64,000 nucleotides of DNA, taken from assembly GCA_023266575.1 (NCBI GenBank), contig JAHFPV010000001.1, forward strand, positions 248,001 through 312,000. The letters are read 5' to 3'. Position numbers and translations under genes: made by a program. The notes under the pieces are model-generated. The model saw only the letters and a list, made by a program, of their open reading frames with translations, was not told the DNA's origin and did not search any database. The first letter of the stretch is position 1. The number at the start of each line of letters is the position of its first letter. Positions 35,117 to 44,519 of this stretch are shown piece by piece. This stretch comes from Sphingobium sp. (lineage in GTDB: Bacteria; Pseudomonadota; Alphaproteobacteria; Sphingomonadales; Sphingomonadaceae).

Positions 35117-36859
35117 ATGGAGGCGCCCGCGTCCTTTGTCAGTGCGCGCCGTCTGTTTCTGGCAGGGGCGATCGGCCTGACATTGTGGCTGACCGCGACC
35201 TTCCTGTGGCATGTTACCTACCGGCAGGGGATCAGCCTGGCGGTTATCCTGTTCCTGGATCAGGATTTCCCCGCGCTCATCGTCCCGCTGCTTTTGCTGG
35301 CGCTTGCCGCGCCCTTTGCCGAAGGGCGCGGGATCATACTGCCGCGACCGACTGCGCGGATCGTCGTGCCTTTGATCGTGCTGATGGGGCTGGCCGCCTG
35401 GGCGGGCCATTATGCCCTGTTTCAGGATTATGCCATTTCCCGCGATGAGGAGGTCGCCCGTTTCGCCGCCGCCTATATGCGCGAAGGGCTTTTTGCGCGC
35501 CCGATCCCGGTCGAATGGGAACCCTATCGCCGCGCGATCATGCCCGAATTCTTCTCGCCCTTCGGCGCGGCGGATTATTGGACGGCCGCCTATCTGCCGG
35601 TGAACAGTGCGATCCAGGCGCTGTTCTGGCAATTGGGCGATCCCAATATGGCGGGACCGGTGTTGCTCTTCACCGGGCTGTTCGCGCTCTGGCGCGTGGC
35701 GCTGCATCTGATGCCCGATCGCCCCGATGCGGTGTGGGTGACGGTGCTGCTGGGCTGTTCGTCCAGCCAGTTGTGGATCACGGCGATGACGCCCTATGCC
35801 ATGACCGGCCATTTTGCGCTCAACATGGTGTGGCTGGCGCTGGTGCTGCGCGGCGGCGTGATCGGCCATGTCAGCGCGGGCCTCGTCGCGCTGGTCGCGG
35901 CGGGGCTGCACCAGTGGCATTTCCCGCCAATCTTCATCGCCCCCTTCATCCTGTGGATGCTGCTTGCCCGCCGCTGGACGGTCGCGGCCTTCCACGCGCT
36001 GACCTTGGTGGCGATCGTCATCGTCTGGGCCAAGATCTGGCCCGCCTTCCTGCTCGATATGCTGGGCGCACCCGCCGATGTGCGCCCGTCCGCCGGGGTA
36101 GCGGACAAAGTCGGCAGCCTGTTCCAGCGGCTGGGCGATCGCTGGCAACCACTGGTCAATCTCAGCCGGTTCGTCGCCTGGAATAACATATTGATGGTCC
36201 CGCTGGCCGCGCTCGGCATCGCTGCGATGCGCTGGAGGCGGGCGATCCTGGGGCAGGAGATCGCGCTGCCGCTGGCGCTTGGCTGTGTCGCGGGGTGTGC
36301 GCTGGCGCTGGCACAGGGCTATGGATGGGGCTTTCGCTATGCTCATGGCTATATCGGCCCCTTTTGCCTCTTGGCAGGCCTTGGCTGGGCGCGCTTCCGG
36401 CCGCAGGGCGCTCTCAGGCCGTTGCTTGTCGGCCTGTTCATCACCGGCCTTGCCAGCATCTTCCTGGTCTGGCGCACCCACGCATTCGTTGCGCCTTATG
36501 CCGCCAGCCACCGGCTGATCGATTCCAGCCAGGCCGATGTCGTGCTGGTCGATCCGCGCGGCGGCCTCTACGTCACGGATCTGGTGCGTGGCCGCAACGG
36601 CGTGCCGGGCAAGCCGATGGTGATGAATCTGGGGATGCTGACGCTCGATCAGGTTGACGAACTCTGCGCATCCTATGTCGTCGAACTGTTCGACCGCGCC
36701 GAATTCCGGCCGCTGGGCGTGCCGCTGGCGCGCTGGAATCTGGGCCGGATGGACGCCCTGCGCGCGCATATGAAGGAAGAGGGCTGTGACAAGCCGGTCC
36801 AGCCGCCGTTGCCCGAAACATTCGAGGATGCGCTCAATGCAGCGGACAACGCCATGTGA
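35117..36859 (+). CDS. Large polytopic membrane protein, GT-C-like (paralogue 1)
   Basis: The 580-residue protein has about ten to twelve hydrophobic helices; a luminal loop after the second or third helix contains FARPIPVEWEPYRRAIMP and YWTAAYLPVNSAIQAL. The C-terminal about 100 residues are soluble. This plan resembles GT-C glycosyltransferases that use lipid-linked sugars, but I see no proven catalytic motif. It is related over most of its length to the product at 50029-51762 (shared YLPVN, the SS-x-AMT-region and ALNMVWL). ATG 35117 follows the upstream stop closely. Last gene of the EPS run. Confidence 0.75.
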   Translation: MEAPASFVSARRLFLAGAIGLTLWLTATFLWHVTYRQGISLAVILFLDQDFPALIVPLLLLALAAPFAEGRGIILPRPTARIVVPLIVLMGLAAWAGHYALFQDYAISRDEEVARFAAAYMREGLFARPIPVEWEPYRRAIMPEFFSPFGAADYWTAAYLPVNSAIQALFWQLGDPNMAGPVLLFTGLFALWRVALHLMPDRPDAVWVTVLLGCSSSQLWITAMTPYAMTGHFALNMVWLALVLRGGVIGHVSAGLVALVAAGLHQWHFPPIFIAPFILWMLLARRWTVAAFHALTLVAIVIVWAKIWPAFLLDMLGAPADVRPSAGVADKVGSLFQRLGDRWQPLVNLSRFVAWNNILMVPLAALGIAAMRWRRAILGQEIALPLALGCVAGCALALAQGYGWGFRYAHGYIGPFCLLAGLGWARFRPQGALRPLLVGLFITGLASIFLVWRTHAFVAPYAASHRLIDSSQADVVLVDPRGGLYVTDLVRGRNGVPGKPMVMNLGMLTLDQVDELCASYVVELFDRAEFRPLGVPLARWNLGRMDALRAHMKEEGCDKPVQPPLPETFEDALNAADNAM

Positions 36860-36865
36860 AGCGGG

Positions 36866-38563
36866 CTACTGCCCCTTCACATAGACCCGCTTGCCGCCAA
36901 TCCATGTTTCCAGCACCTGTGTGGCGCGAATGTCCGCCGCCTGCGCCGTCGAAATATCCCGGTCGATCAGCAGGAAATCCGCCCGCTGCCCCGGCACCAG
37001 ACTGCCAAAGCGTTTCTCCGCAAACCCGGCATAGGCCGCCTGCCGGGTGAAGCCATCCAGCGCCGCCTCGAAACTTACCCTTTGCTGCGGCAACCAGCCG
37101 CCGACCGGCTCGCCCTTGGCGTCCTCGCGGCTCATGGCGACGGCGATGCCTGCAAAGGGGTTGGGGCTTTCCACCGGCACGTCGGACCCAAAGGCCAGCG
37201 GCACGCGATTGTCGAGCATCGCCTTCCATGCATAGGCACCCGCCAGCCGCGCCTCGCCCAGGCGCGCGGTCGCCATGCGCCAGTCCGACGCTTCATGCAC
37301 CGGCTGCATCGATGCGACGATGCCGAACTGGGCAAAGCGGGGCAGGTCGGCCGGGCTGACGATCTGCGCATGTTCGATCCGCCAGCGTCGGTCGCCCTTA
37401 TAGGTTTCCGCCAATTCCTGAATCGCGTCGAGTATCTCGCTATTCGCCGCGTCGCCGATGGCATGGGTGGCGATCTGGAAATTGTCCATCGCCGCCCGGC
37501 TCATGATGTTGCGCAATTGGGTGTCGGGGATCATCGGCAGGCCGCGCTGGCCCGGCGCATCGGCATAGTCGGCCTTGAGCCACGCCCCGCTCGACCCCAG
37601 CGCGCCGTCCAGCACCAGCTTGATCCCGCCCAGCCGCAGCCGGTCGTCATACAGCCATGGCGTCGGTTCCGGCCCGGCGATCAGCGTCATATTCTCCAGC
37701 CCGGCGGCATAGGCCATGATCCGTACGCGCAGCGCCCCGCGATCGGCCGAGCGGCGGAATGCCTGCCAATCCTCTATGCTGGTCCCCATGTCGGCAATAC
37801 CGGTGATGCCGGTCGCCAGCAGCGCGCGCTGCGCCTTTTCAAAGGCGATGTCGCGGTCCTTGGGCGCAGGCTCGGGAACGACCTTGGCGATCAGGTCCAT
37901 CGCCTTGTCCACGAATACGCCAGCCGGCTTGCCCGCTGCCATTTCGATTCGACCCCCGGCAGGCGCTTTGGTCGCGGCCGTCACGCCAGCCGCACGGATC
38001 GCGGCGCTGTTGGCCCAGCCAGCATGGCCATCGATCCGCTCCAGCCACACCGGAATATCGCTGACTGCCGCGTCCAGATCAGCCGCCGTCGGGAATCGAC
38101 CCAGCCCCCATTGTTCCTGATTCCAGCCCGTGCCGATGATCCATTTGCGTCCCGCGCCATCCTGCGCATAGGCCCGGATTTTCGCCTGCGCTTCTGCCAG
38201 CGATGTCGTATTGGACAGGTCGAGCGTGATGAGGGACAGGCCCAAGCCCATGACATGGCCATGGGCGTCGATCAGGCCGGGGATCAGCGTCTTGCCGCCT
38301 GCATCCATCCTGAACGACAGCCCCTTGGGCCGTTCGGGCCAGGGCTGGCCACGCTTGGGCTTTTTGGGTTTATATTCCGGCTCCTGATAGCGGTCAGGCA
38401 GCAATTTTTCGACCTTGCCATCATCGTCGATCAGCAATGCGCGGAAATGCACGATCTTGCCATTGGGATCGACCGCCATGCCGTTCACATTGTCGATCAC
38501 GCCGGACGCGAAGGCGGGGAGGGTGAAGGTCATGGCGGCGAGGGCAATCACCCACCTCGCCAA
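36866..38563 (-). CDS. Secreted amidohydrolase family protein
   Basis: The 565-residue protein starts with a signal peptide (LARWVIALAAMTFTLPAFASG). The metal-dependent hydrolase domain shows LIPGLIDAHGHVMGLG (HxH), ATHAIGDAAN, RIEHAQIVSP and LAFGSDVPVE, resembling the YtcJ-type amidohydrolase 3 group. Exported members may cleave cyclic amides or related compounds; substrate unknown. A Lys/Pro-rich insert (KPKKPKRGQPWPERPK) lies before the HxH. TTG 38563 has AAGGA 8 nt upstream; ATG 38533 would shorten the signal. Its frame stays open upstream through the next gene, but that part is antisense coding. It ends 6 bp from the convergent EPS run. Confidence 0.87.
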   Translation of the reverse strand: MARWVIALAAMTFTLPAFASGVIDNVNGMAVDPNGKIVHFRALLIDDDGKVEKLLPDRYQEPEYKPKKPKRGQPWPERPKGLSFRMDAGGKTLIPGLIDAHGHVMGLGLSLITLDLSNTTSLAEAQAKIRAYAQDGAGRKWIIGTGWNQEQWGLGRFPTAADLDAAVSDIPVWLERIDGHAGWANSAAIRAAGVTAATKAPAGGRIEMAAGKPAGVFVDKAMDLIAKVVPEPAPKDRDIAFEKAQRALLATGITGIADMGTSIEDWQAFRRSADRGALRVRIMAYAAGLENMTLIAGPEPTPWLYDDRLRLGGIKLVLDGALGSSGAWLKADYADAPGQRGLPMIPDTQLRNIMSRAAMDNFQIATHAIGDAANSEILDAIQELAETYKGDRRWRIEHAQIVSPADLPRFAQFGIVASMQPVHEASDWRMATARLGEARLAGAYAWKAMLDNRVPLAFGSDVPVESPNPFAGIAVAMSREDAKGEPVGGWLPQQRVSFEAALDGFTRQAAYAGFAEKRFGSLVPGQRADFLLIDRDISTAQAADIRATQVLETWIGGKRVYVKGQ

Positions 38564-38578
38564 TCCGCGCTTCCTTCT

Positions 38579-38658
38579 GTCATCCCGGACTTGATCCGGG
38601 ATCCAGGACGCCACGCACAGCGCGGGAGACTCTGGATCCTGACTTTCGTCAGGATGAC
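38579..38658. repeat. Cloverleaf-like palindromic repeat (family C)
   Basis: Outer arms GTCATCC/GGATGAC enclose two hairpins: CCCGGA-CTTGA-TCCGGG and CCTGAC-TTTC-GTCAGG; ATCCAG and CTGGAT pair between them. This is the common intergenic element of many alphaproteobacteria beginning GTCATCCCGGACTTGATC. It separates two co-directional minus-strand genes. Confidence 0.85.
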
Positions 38659-38676
38659 GACACAGCAAGATACTGC

Positions 38677-39546
38677 TCACGCCCGCGTAATCCTTCGCAC
38701 CAATGCGCTGGTATCCTGCCGGTTGCCGCCCAGCGCCTGCACATCGGCGTAGAATTGATCGACCATCGCGGTCACCGGCAGGGTTGCGCCATTGGCCCGC
38801 GCTTCTTCCAGTGCCAGCCCCAGATCCTTGCGCATCCAGTCGACCGCAAAGCCGAAATCGAAACTGTCCTGCGCCATCGTTTTCCAGCGATTGTCCATCT
38901 GCCAGCTTTGCGCCGCGCCGCCCGAAATCGCCTCGAACACCGCGTCCAGGTCCAGTTCCGCAGCTTGTGCAAAGCGCAAAGCTTCGGCCAGTCCCTGCAA
39001 CACGCCGCCGATGCAGATCTGATTCACCATCTTGGTCGTCTGGCCCGCGCCTGCGCCACCGACATGGACGATTCGCGCGGCATAGGCGTTCATGACGATC
39101 TTTGCGGCAGTGACTGCCGGTTCGCTGCCCCCGCACATGATCGACAGCTTGCCATTTTCAGCCCCCGCCTGACCGCCCGATACCGGCGCATCGACGCTAT
39201 GGATGCCGCGGCTTTCGCCCTCCACGAACAATTGCCGCGCGATCCGCGCCGACACTGTGGTGTGGTCGATGAACAGTCCGCCCGGCTTCATCGTGCGGAA
39301 TGCGCCTTCGCGGCCCAGCGTCACCTGGCTAAGATCATCGTCGGTGCCGACGCAGCTGATGACGATGTCCGCTTCCTCCGCTGCCTTGGCCGGACTGATC
39401 GCGACCATGCCGCCATAGGCCTCCGCCCAGCTTTTCGCCTTGCCGATGGAGCGATTGTAAACGGTGAGGCTATGCCCCGCCTTTGCCAGATGGCCTGCGA
39501 TCGGGCCGCCCATGACGCCCAGGCCGATAAACGCGATATTAGCCAT
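38677..39546 (-). CDS. NAD(P)-dependent beta-hydroxyacid dehydrogenase (3-hydroxyisobutyrate dehydrogenase-like)
   Basis: The 289-residue protein has the N-terminal dinucleotide-binding MANIAFIGLGVMGGPIAGHL, the substrate-binding DAPVSGGQAGAENGKLS and the catalytic Lys in GQTTKMVNQ. It fits the family that includes 3-hydroxyisobutyrate dehydrogenase and tartronate semialdehyde reductase; the exact acid is uncertain. ATG 39546 gives the conserved N-terminus. It is divergent from threonine ammonia-lyase with 97 bp between them. Confidence 0.93.
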   Translation of the reverse strand: MANIAFIGLGVMGGPIAGHLAKAGHSLTVYNRSIGKAKSWAEAYGGMVAISPAKAAEEADIVISCVGTDDDLSQVTLGREGAFRTMKPGGLFIDHTTVSARIARQLFVEGESRGIHSVDAPVSGGQAGAENGKLSIMCGGSEPAVTAAKIVMNAYAARIVHVGGAGAGQTTKMVNQICIGGVLQGLAEALRFAQAAELDLDAVFEAISGGAAQSWQMDNRWKTMAQDSFDFGFAVDWMRKDLGLALEEARANGATLPVTAMVDQFYADVQALGGNRQDTSALVRRITRA

Positions 39547-39643
39547 ATGCCCCGTATATTTACTGCGCCAGACCCAGCCATAGGGCCAGTTTTCCGACAG
39601 TGCCAGTTTCTTCACGCGCAATTTTCCGCTAGGGGGCGGCTCC

Positions 39644-40891
39644 ATGAACAGCTTAGCCAAGATAGAGAGCGCCTTGCCGCTGCCGATAACCGTCGATGAC
39701 ATTCTTGCCGCGCGGACCCGGATTGCCGGTTCCATCGTCAAGACGCCGACGCTGATTAGTCAGACGCTCTCCAACATGCTGGGCTGCAACGTCTATCTGA
39801 AATTCGAAAATCTCCAGTTCACCGCCGCCTATAAGGAGCGCGGTGCGCTCAACCGCCTGCTGCAACTGGATGATGCGGCCAAGGCGAAGGGCGTCATCGC
39901 CGCGTCGGCGGGTAACCATGCGCAGGGGCTGGCCTATCATGGCAAGCGGCTGGGCGTGCCCGTCACCATCGTCATGCCCACGACGACGCCCACGGTGAAG
40001 ATCACCCAGACGCAGGGCCATGGCGCGACCGTGGTGCAATATGGCGAGAAATTCGACGACGCCTATGCCCATGCCCGGTTGCTGGAGGTGGAGCAGGGCT
40101 TGACCTTCATCCATCCCTTTGACGAGCCGGACATCATGGCGGGGCAGGGGACGGTTGCGCTCGAAATGCTGGAGGATGCGCCGGAAATCGACACGCTGGT
40201 CATCCCGATCGGCGGCGGTGGCCTGTTTTCCGGCATGGCGACAGCGGCGCGGGCGATGAAGCCCGACATCCGTCTGATCGGTGTGCAGGCCGAACTATAT
40301 CCGTCCATGTATGATTTCATCAAAGGCGAAACCCTTGCCTGCGACGGCGATACGCTGGCGGAGGGCATCGCGGTCAAGCAACCGGGCGAACTGACCCGCC
40401 GCTTCGTCGAGCGGCTGGCGGACGACGTGCTGCTGGTTACCGAACGGCGGCTGGAAGAGGCGCTGAGCCTGCTGCTCCAGATCGAAAAGACCGTGGTGGA
40501 AGGGGCAGGGGCCGCGGGCCTTGCAGCGCTGCTGACCTATCGCGAACAATTTGTCGGGCGCAATGTCGGGCTGATCCTGACCGGTGGCAATATCGATACG
40601 CGGCTGCTGGCCAATGTGCTGCTGCGCGACCTTGCCCGGTCGGGCCGTCTGGCGCGGCTGCGGATCATCCTGCAGGACCGACCCGGCGCGCTGTTTCATG
40701 TTGCCAAGATTTTCGATCAGGAAGCGGTCAATATCCTTGAACTGGCGCACCAGCGCATTTTCACCAACCTGCCAGCCAAGGGGCTGAGCCTGGACGTCGA
40801 GTGCGAAACCCGTGATCGCGCCCATCTCCAGCGGCTGATCGCGGCACTGGGCGAGGCGGGCTATGAGGTCGCGCCGATTGAGGTCGCCTGA
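39644..40891 (+). CDS. ilvA: Threonine ammonia-lyase with C-terminal ACT domain
   Basis: The 415-residue PLP enzyme deaminates threonine to 2-oxobutyrate. The PLP Lys is in TAAYKERGALNRLL (about residue 65), SAGNHAQG binds substrate, and PIGGGGLFSGMA holds the phosphate. A single ACT-like domain (from about residue 330, LRIILQDRPGALFHVAKIF) fits the short form TIGR01127, biosynthetic or catabolic. AGGGGG precedes ATG 39644. Confidence 0.95.
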   Translation: MNSLAKIESALPLPITVDDILAARTRIAGSIVKTPTLISQTLSNMLGCNVYLKFENLQFTAAYKERGALNRLLQLDDAAKAKGVIAASAGNHAQGLAYHGKRLGVPVTIVMPTTTPTVKITQTQGHGATVVQYGEKFDDAYAHARLLEVEQGLTFIHPFDEPDIMAGQGTVALEMLEDAPEIDTLVIPIGGGGLFSGMATAARAMKPDIRLIGVQAELYPSMYDFIKGETLACDGDTLAEGIAVKQPGELTRRFVERLADDVLLVTERRLEEALSLLLQIEKTVVEGAGAAGLAALLTYREQFVGRNVGLILTGGNIDTRLLANVLLRDLARSGRLARLRIILQDRPGALFHVAKIFDQEAVNILELAHQRIFTNLPAKGLSLDVECETRDRAHLQRLIAALGEAGYEVAPIEVA

Positions 40892-41004
40892 TACACGAAC
40901 AGCAGTTTACTTTTCGTGGTAAACGCTCTTTTCATAGGGACGCGGCAACGGCATAGTCGGGACATGATCCACCCGCGCCGCCGCCACGAAGGGGATATTG
41001 GAGC

Positions 41005-41823
41005 GTGACTGCACCTTTTCGGTTTCCCCGTTTCTTCGTGACCAATCCTTCGCCCTGCCCCTATCTGCCGGGGCGGAGCGAGCGGAAGGTGTTTACCGAG
41101 CTGAATGGGGACAATGCCGCTGAACTGAACGATGCGCTGGGCCGGATAGGCTTTCGTCGCAGCCAGAATGTCGCCTATCGCCCCAGTTGCGCCGACTGTT
41201 CGGCCTGTGTGTCGGTGCGGGTCGTTACGGATGAATTTCGCCCCAACGCGACCCAGCGCAAGCTGATCCGCCGCAATAGCGACCTGACCGTCACCGCGTG
41301 CAAGCCCTGGTCGACCGAGGAGCAATATGCGCTGCTCCAGCGCTATCTGTCCGCGCGTCACCCCGGCGGCGGCATGACCGAGATGGACGAGATGGATTTT
41401 GCCGACATGGTCGAACAGACCCCGGTCGACAGCCATATCGTTGAATATCGCGAACCTGGCATTGACGGGCGCGTCGGTAAGCTGGTCGGTGCCTGTCTGA
41501 CCGACCGGCAGGGCGACGGCCTGTCGATGATCTACAGCTTCTTCGACACTGAGTTGGACAATCGTCCGGGGCTGGGCAATTTCATTATCATGGACCATAT
41601 CCTGCGCGCTTCGGCGGCGGGGCTGCCCTATGTGTATCTGGGCTATTGGGTCGATGGGTCGCAGCGGATGCAATATAAGGTCCGCTATCGCCCACTTGAA
41701 AAATTGAGCCGGGCTGGCTGGGTTCGCTTCGATCCTGATGAACAGGATCAGGCTATTCGTGACGTGGCCCAACGGGATGAACCCCCGCTGCCAGTCGAAC
41801 TGGCGAGCATGTTTCGCAAATAG
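41005..41823 (+). CDS. bpt: Aminoacyl-tRNA-protein transferase (arginyl/leucyltransferase, Ate/Bpt family)
   Basis: The 272-residue product joins an amino acid from aminoacyl-tRNA to the N-terminus of proteins, feeding the N-end-rule degradation route. Typical segments are the N-terminal [40 protein letters not shown] with the cysteine cluster, and [20 protein letters not shown]. Bacterial relatives are either arginyl- or leucyltransferases on Asp/Glu; sequence alone does not decide. Start GTG 41005, supported by the conserved [12 protein letters not shown]-terminus. Confidence 0.93.
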   Translation: MTAPFRFPRFFVTNPSPCPYLPGRSERKVFTELNGDNAAELNDALGRIGFRRSQNVAYRPSCADCSACVSVRVVTDEFRPNATQRKLIRRNSDLTVTACKPWSTEEQYALLQRYLSARHPGGGMTEMDEMDFADMVEQTPVDSHIVEYREPGIDGRVGKLVGACLTDRQGDGLSMIYSFFDTELDNRPGLGNFIIMDHILRASAAGLPYVYLGYWVDGSQRMQYKVRYRPLEKLSRAGWVRFDPDEQDQAIRDVAQRDEPPLPVELASMFRK

Positions 41824-41969
41824 CAGCCTGATTACATTGATTTCTGGCGATTTTCATGCGCGCCAAGTAAATCCGACCAAAATGACAGGATGGTGAGGAG
41901 GTTATTTAACTTTCTGCGCTAGTCCTGCCATGATGAACGCAATGACGGCGACATGGGCGGGGGCTGGCG

Positions 41970-44465
41970 ATGGATCGCTTTGCTGAACGCCGGTTTGACG
42001 ACTTCCGGCGGGTGCTGGAAAACGGTCAACGCATTGATCATTCATTACCATATCGAAATGAAATACTCTTTTCGCCGGTCTTTGACCATCTGTCGCCTTC
42101 CGTGTCGCGCTGGATTGCTGATGCGCGGGGCCGGATATTGTCGACCGACCAGGATAGCGGTCTAACTGGTCGGACATGGCGCGCCTTGTTGGAGCGCGCA
42201 GACCGTCGCACCCTGCTGATGGCGGCGATTGCAGAGGAACAGCCACAGCCCCTGACCTTGCGCCTGCCGGGTGCTGACGGAGAGCGGCGCTGGTGCCTGA
42301 TTCGTTTGCGGCGGATGACCGGTACGGATGCCCTTGTCCGCTATTATGGCACGGTCGAGGATATTCACGATCGCCATGATCGTGACGCACGCGCGCTGCA
42401 AAGGGCGCTGGCCGAAAGCCGCGAACATTATCGCTGGTCGGTCGACCTCAGCCCGATGGTGCCATGGACTGCCGGACCTGACGGCGCGATCGAGGAAGTC
42501 GGGCCGCTGTGGCTGAACCTGACCGGCATGACAGCGCAGCAGGCGCTGGGGACGGGCTGGCTTGCAGCACTGCACCCCGATGACCTGACCCGCACTGTCG
42601 CTGTGTGGAGCGCGCATCTGGAGTCCGGCGCGCCGATAGATGTCGATTATCGCATCCGGCTGCGCGACGGCGGCTATCGCTGGATGCGCGCCCGCGCAGC
42701 GGCGCGCCGCGATGCGCAGGGGCAGATCGTCCGCTGGTATGGGACGCTGGAGGATGTCCACGCACAAAAACTGGCCCAGCAGGCGTTGTCCGACAGCGAG
42801 GAACGTTCCCGCTTGGCTGTGCAGGCGGCGCGACTGGGCATTTGGGATTTCGACGCCACGACCGGGGAACGCCGCTGGTCGGCTGAATTTCGCCAGATGC
42901 TGGGCCTGAGCGAGGATCAGCCGGCGACCAGCGAACTGGCATTGTCGCTGGTCCATCCCGACGATCGCGAAACCCTGCGTGTCATGCTGGACGCGGTGGC
43001 GGCCGGGGCCGTGCCGCCGCATTTCGAGGCGACGCTGCGGGTCCACCGCGCCAATGATGGCGCCCTGCGCTGGATCAGGAGCAGTGGTTGGACCACGCGA
43101 TCGGAATCGGGACGGGCGCTGCGCGTCATCGTCACTTTTCTGGATGTCACTGAACAGCGTGATGTGGAGGATCGCATCCGCTGGGCCGCCACGCATGACC
43201 CCATGACTCGCCTGCCCAACCGCGCCTTGTGGCAGGCGACGCTGGACGAGATGGCGGAACGGCAGGCGCGCACCGGCAACCGCTTTGGCTTGTTGCTGCT
43301 CGATATTGACGATCTCAAGCGCACCAATGATTCGCTCGGCCATGATGCGGGGGACGCCCTGCTTTGCGCCTTTGCCCGGTGCCTTGCCGCCCTCGCGCCG
43401 CCCGATGCGGTGCTGGGGCGGCTGGGGGGCGACGAATTCGGCCTGATCGCGCCATCATTGACCGACGGCGCGGCGCTGGAGGCGTGGTGCGCCAAACTGA
43501 TCGAGAGCCTGCGCATACCCCATGTCCACAATGGCCGATCGATCGATTGCGGGGTGAGCATTGGCGGCGCATTGTTCGGCGATCATGGCGACCGGGCGGC
43601 GGACCTGCTCAAGGCGGCCGACCTGGCGCTTTACGCGTCGAAAGCGTCCGGGCGTGGCCGTCTGACCCTGTTCCATTCCGACCTGCGGGCGCAGGCGCAG
43701 CAGCGCAGTTCGATGATCGGCATGGCAAGGAAGATCATCGCCGATCGGCTGGTCACCCCCTATTATCAGCCCAAGGTCGATATGCGCAGTGGCCGGGTGC
43801 TGGGCTATGAAGCGCTGTTGCGCTGGCACCATCCGCGTCTGGGCCTGCAATTGCCGGGCAGCATAGCGGCGGGTTTTGAAAATGCTGAAATCGCCGTCGC
43901 GCTGACCGGGCAGATGCTCGACGCGGTGTTGCGCGATGTGCGCAACTGGTTGCAGGCCGGGCATGATCCCGGTCGGGTCGCGATCAATGCCTCCGCCGCG
44001 GATTTCGCCCGCGACGATTTCGCCGAACGCGTGCTGGAGCAACTCGCTTTGTTCGCGGTGCCGCCGGAGCATCTGGAAATAGAGGTGACCGAGACTGTTT
44101 TTCTGGGCCGGGGTGCGGGGCAGGTCGGGCGCGTATTGCGGCATTTTTCAGATGCGGGAGTGCGCGTCGCGCTGGACGATTTCGGCACCGGCTTTGCCTC
44201 GCTCAGTCACCTGAAACAATATCCGGTCGATATCCTCAAAATCGATCGCAGCTTCGTGTCCAACATCGAACAGGATGCAGGTGACGCCGCGATCGTCGAT
44301 GCCATCGTCAAGCTGGGCGGCAGTTTCGGCATGGATGTCGTCGCCGAAGGGGTGGAAAGCGCGGCCCAGGCCGATCGGCTGCTCGCCCATGGCTGCATCA
44401 TCGGCCAGGGCTTTCACCTGGGCCGCCCGCAGCCCTTTGCCGTTATCACGCCACCCAGGGCATAA
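41970..44465 (+). CDS. PAS-GGDEF-EAL cyclic-di-GMP enzyme
   Basis: The 831-residue cytoplasmic protein has three PAS-like segments (about 45-135 degenerate, 145-265, 270-395), a GGDEF domain (about 400-555) with intact GRLGGDEFGLI and an EAL domain (about 580-825) with YEALLRWHHP, LDDFGTGFASL, ILKIDRSF and VVAEGVES. Both active sites appear intact, so it may both make and break c-di-GMP; no RxxD inhibitory site is seen in front of GGDEF. PAS domains should sense a small ligand or redox state. A hairpin terminator follows. Given the nearby EPS loci, a role in matrix control is plausible. Confidence 0.94.
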   Translation: MDRFAERRFDDFRRVLENGQRIDHSLPYRNEILFSPVFDHLSPSVSRWIADARGRILSTDQDSGLTGRTWRALLERADRRTLLMAAIAEEQPQPLTLRLPGADGERRWCLIRLRRMTGTDALVRYYGTVEDIHDRHDRDARALQRALAESREHYRWSVDLSPMVPWTAGPDGAIEEVGPLWLNLTGMTAQQALGTGWLAALHPDDLTRTVAVWSAHLESGAPIDVDYRIRLRDGGYRWMRARAAARRDAQGQIVRWYGTLEDVHAQKLAQQALSDSEERSRLAVQAARLGIWDFDATTGERRWSAEFRQMLGLSEDQPATSELALSLVHPDDRETLRVMLDAVAAGAVPPHFEATLRVHRANDGALRWIRSSGWTTRSESGRALRVIVTFLDVTEQRDVEDRIRWAATHDPMTRLPNRALWQATLDEMAERQARTGNRFGLLLLDIDDLKRTNDSLGHDAGDALLCAFARCLAALAPPDAVLGRLGGDEFGLIAPSLTDGAALEAWCAKLIESLRIPHVHNGRSIDCGVSIGGALFGDHGDRAADLLKAADLALYASKASGRGRLTLFHSDLRAQAQQRSSMIGMARKIIADRLVTPYYQPKVDMRSGRVLGYEALLRWHHPRLGLQLPGSIAAGFENAEIAVALTGQMLDAVLRDVRNWLQAGHDPGRVAINASAADFARDDFAERVLEQLALFAVPPEHLEIEVTETVFLGRGAGQVGRVLRHFSDAGVRVALDDFGTGFASLSHLKQYPVDILKIDRSFVSNIEQDAGDAAIVDAIVKLGGSFGMDVVAEGVESAAQADRLLAHGCIIGQGFHLGRPQPFAVITPPRA

Positions 44466-44471
44466 TGAAAA

Positions 44472-44497
44472 GGCCGCGCCCCTTGCAAGGCGCGGCC
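44472..44497. terminator. Hairpin terminator between convergent genes
   Basis: A perfect 9-bp stem GGCCGCGCC/GGCGCGGCC with loop CCTTGCAA lies 6 bp after the GGDEF-EAL stop and before the end of the convergent RcnB-like gene. An A-run on the left and a T-rich right flank (ctgattt) allow it to serve both strands. Confidence 0.8.
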
Positions 44498-44519
44498 CTG
44501 ATTTGTCGCCCTCAAGCGC

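Noticed and set aside
14517-36859. Search for PEP-CTERM substrates among EPS-locus products
   Set aside because: No C-terminal VPEP motif followed by a hydrophobic helix and basic end was seen in any product.
37082-38752. 556-codon plus-strand frame opposite the amidohydrolase
   Set aside because: Antisense shadow; the minus strand carries the HxH and other metal-site motifs.
36866-39136. Possible fusion of amidohydrolase with upstream residues (756 codons)
   Set aside because: The first 190 codons lie within the dehydrogenase gene in another frame and across a palindromic repeat; a signal peptide begins at 38563.
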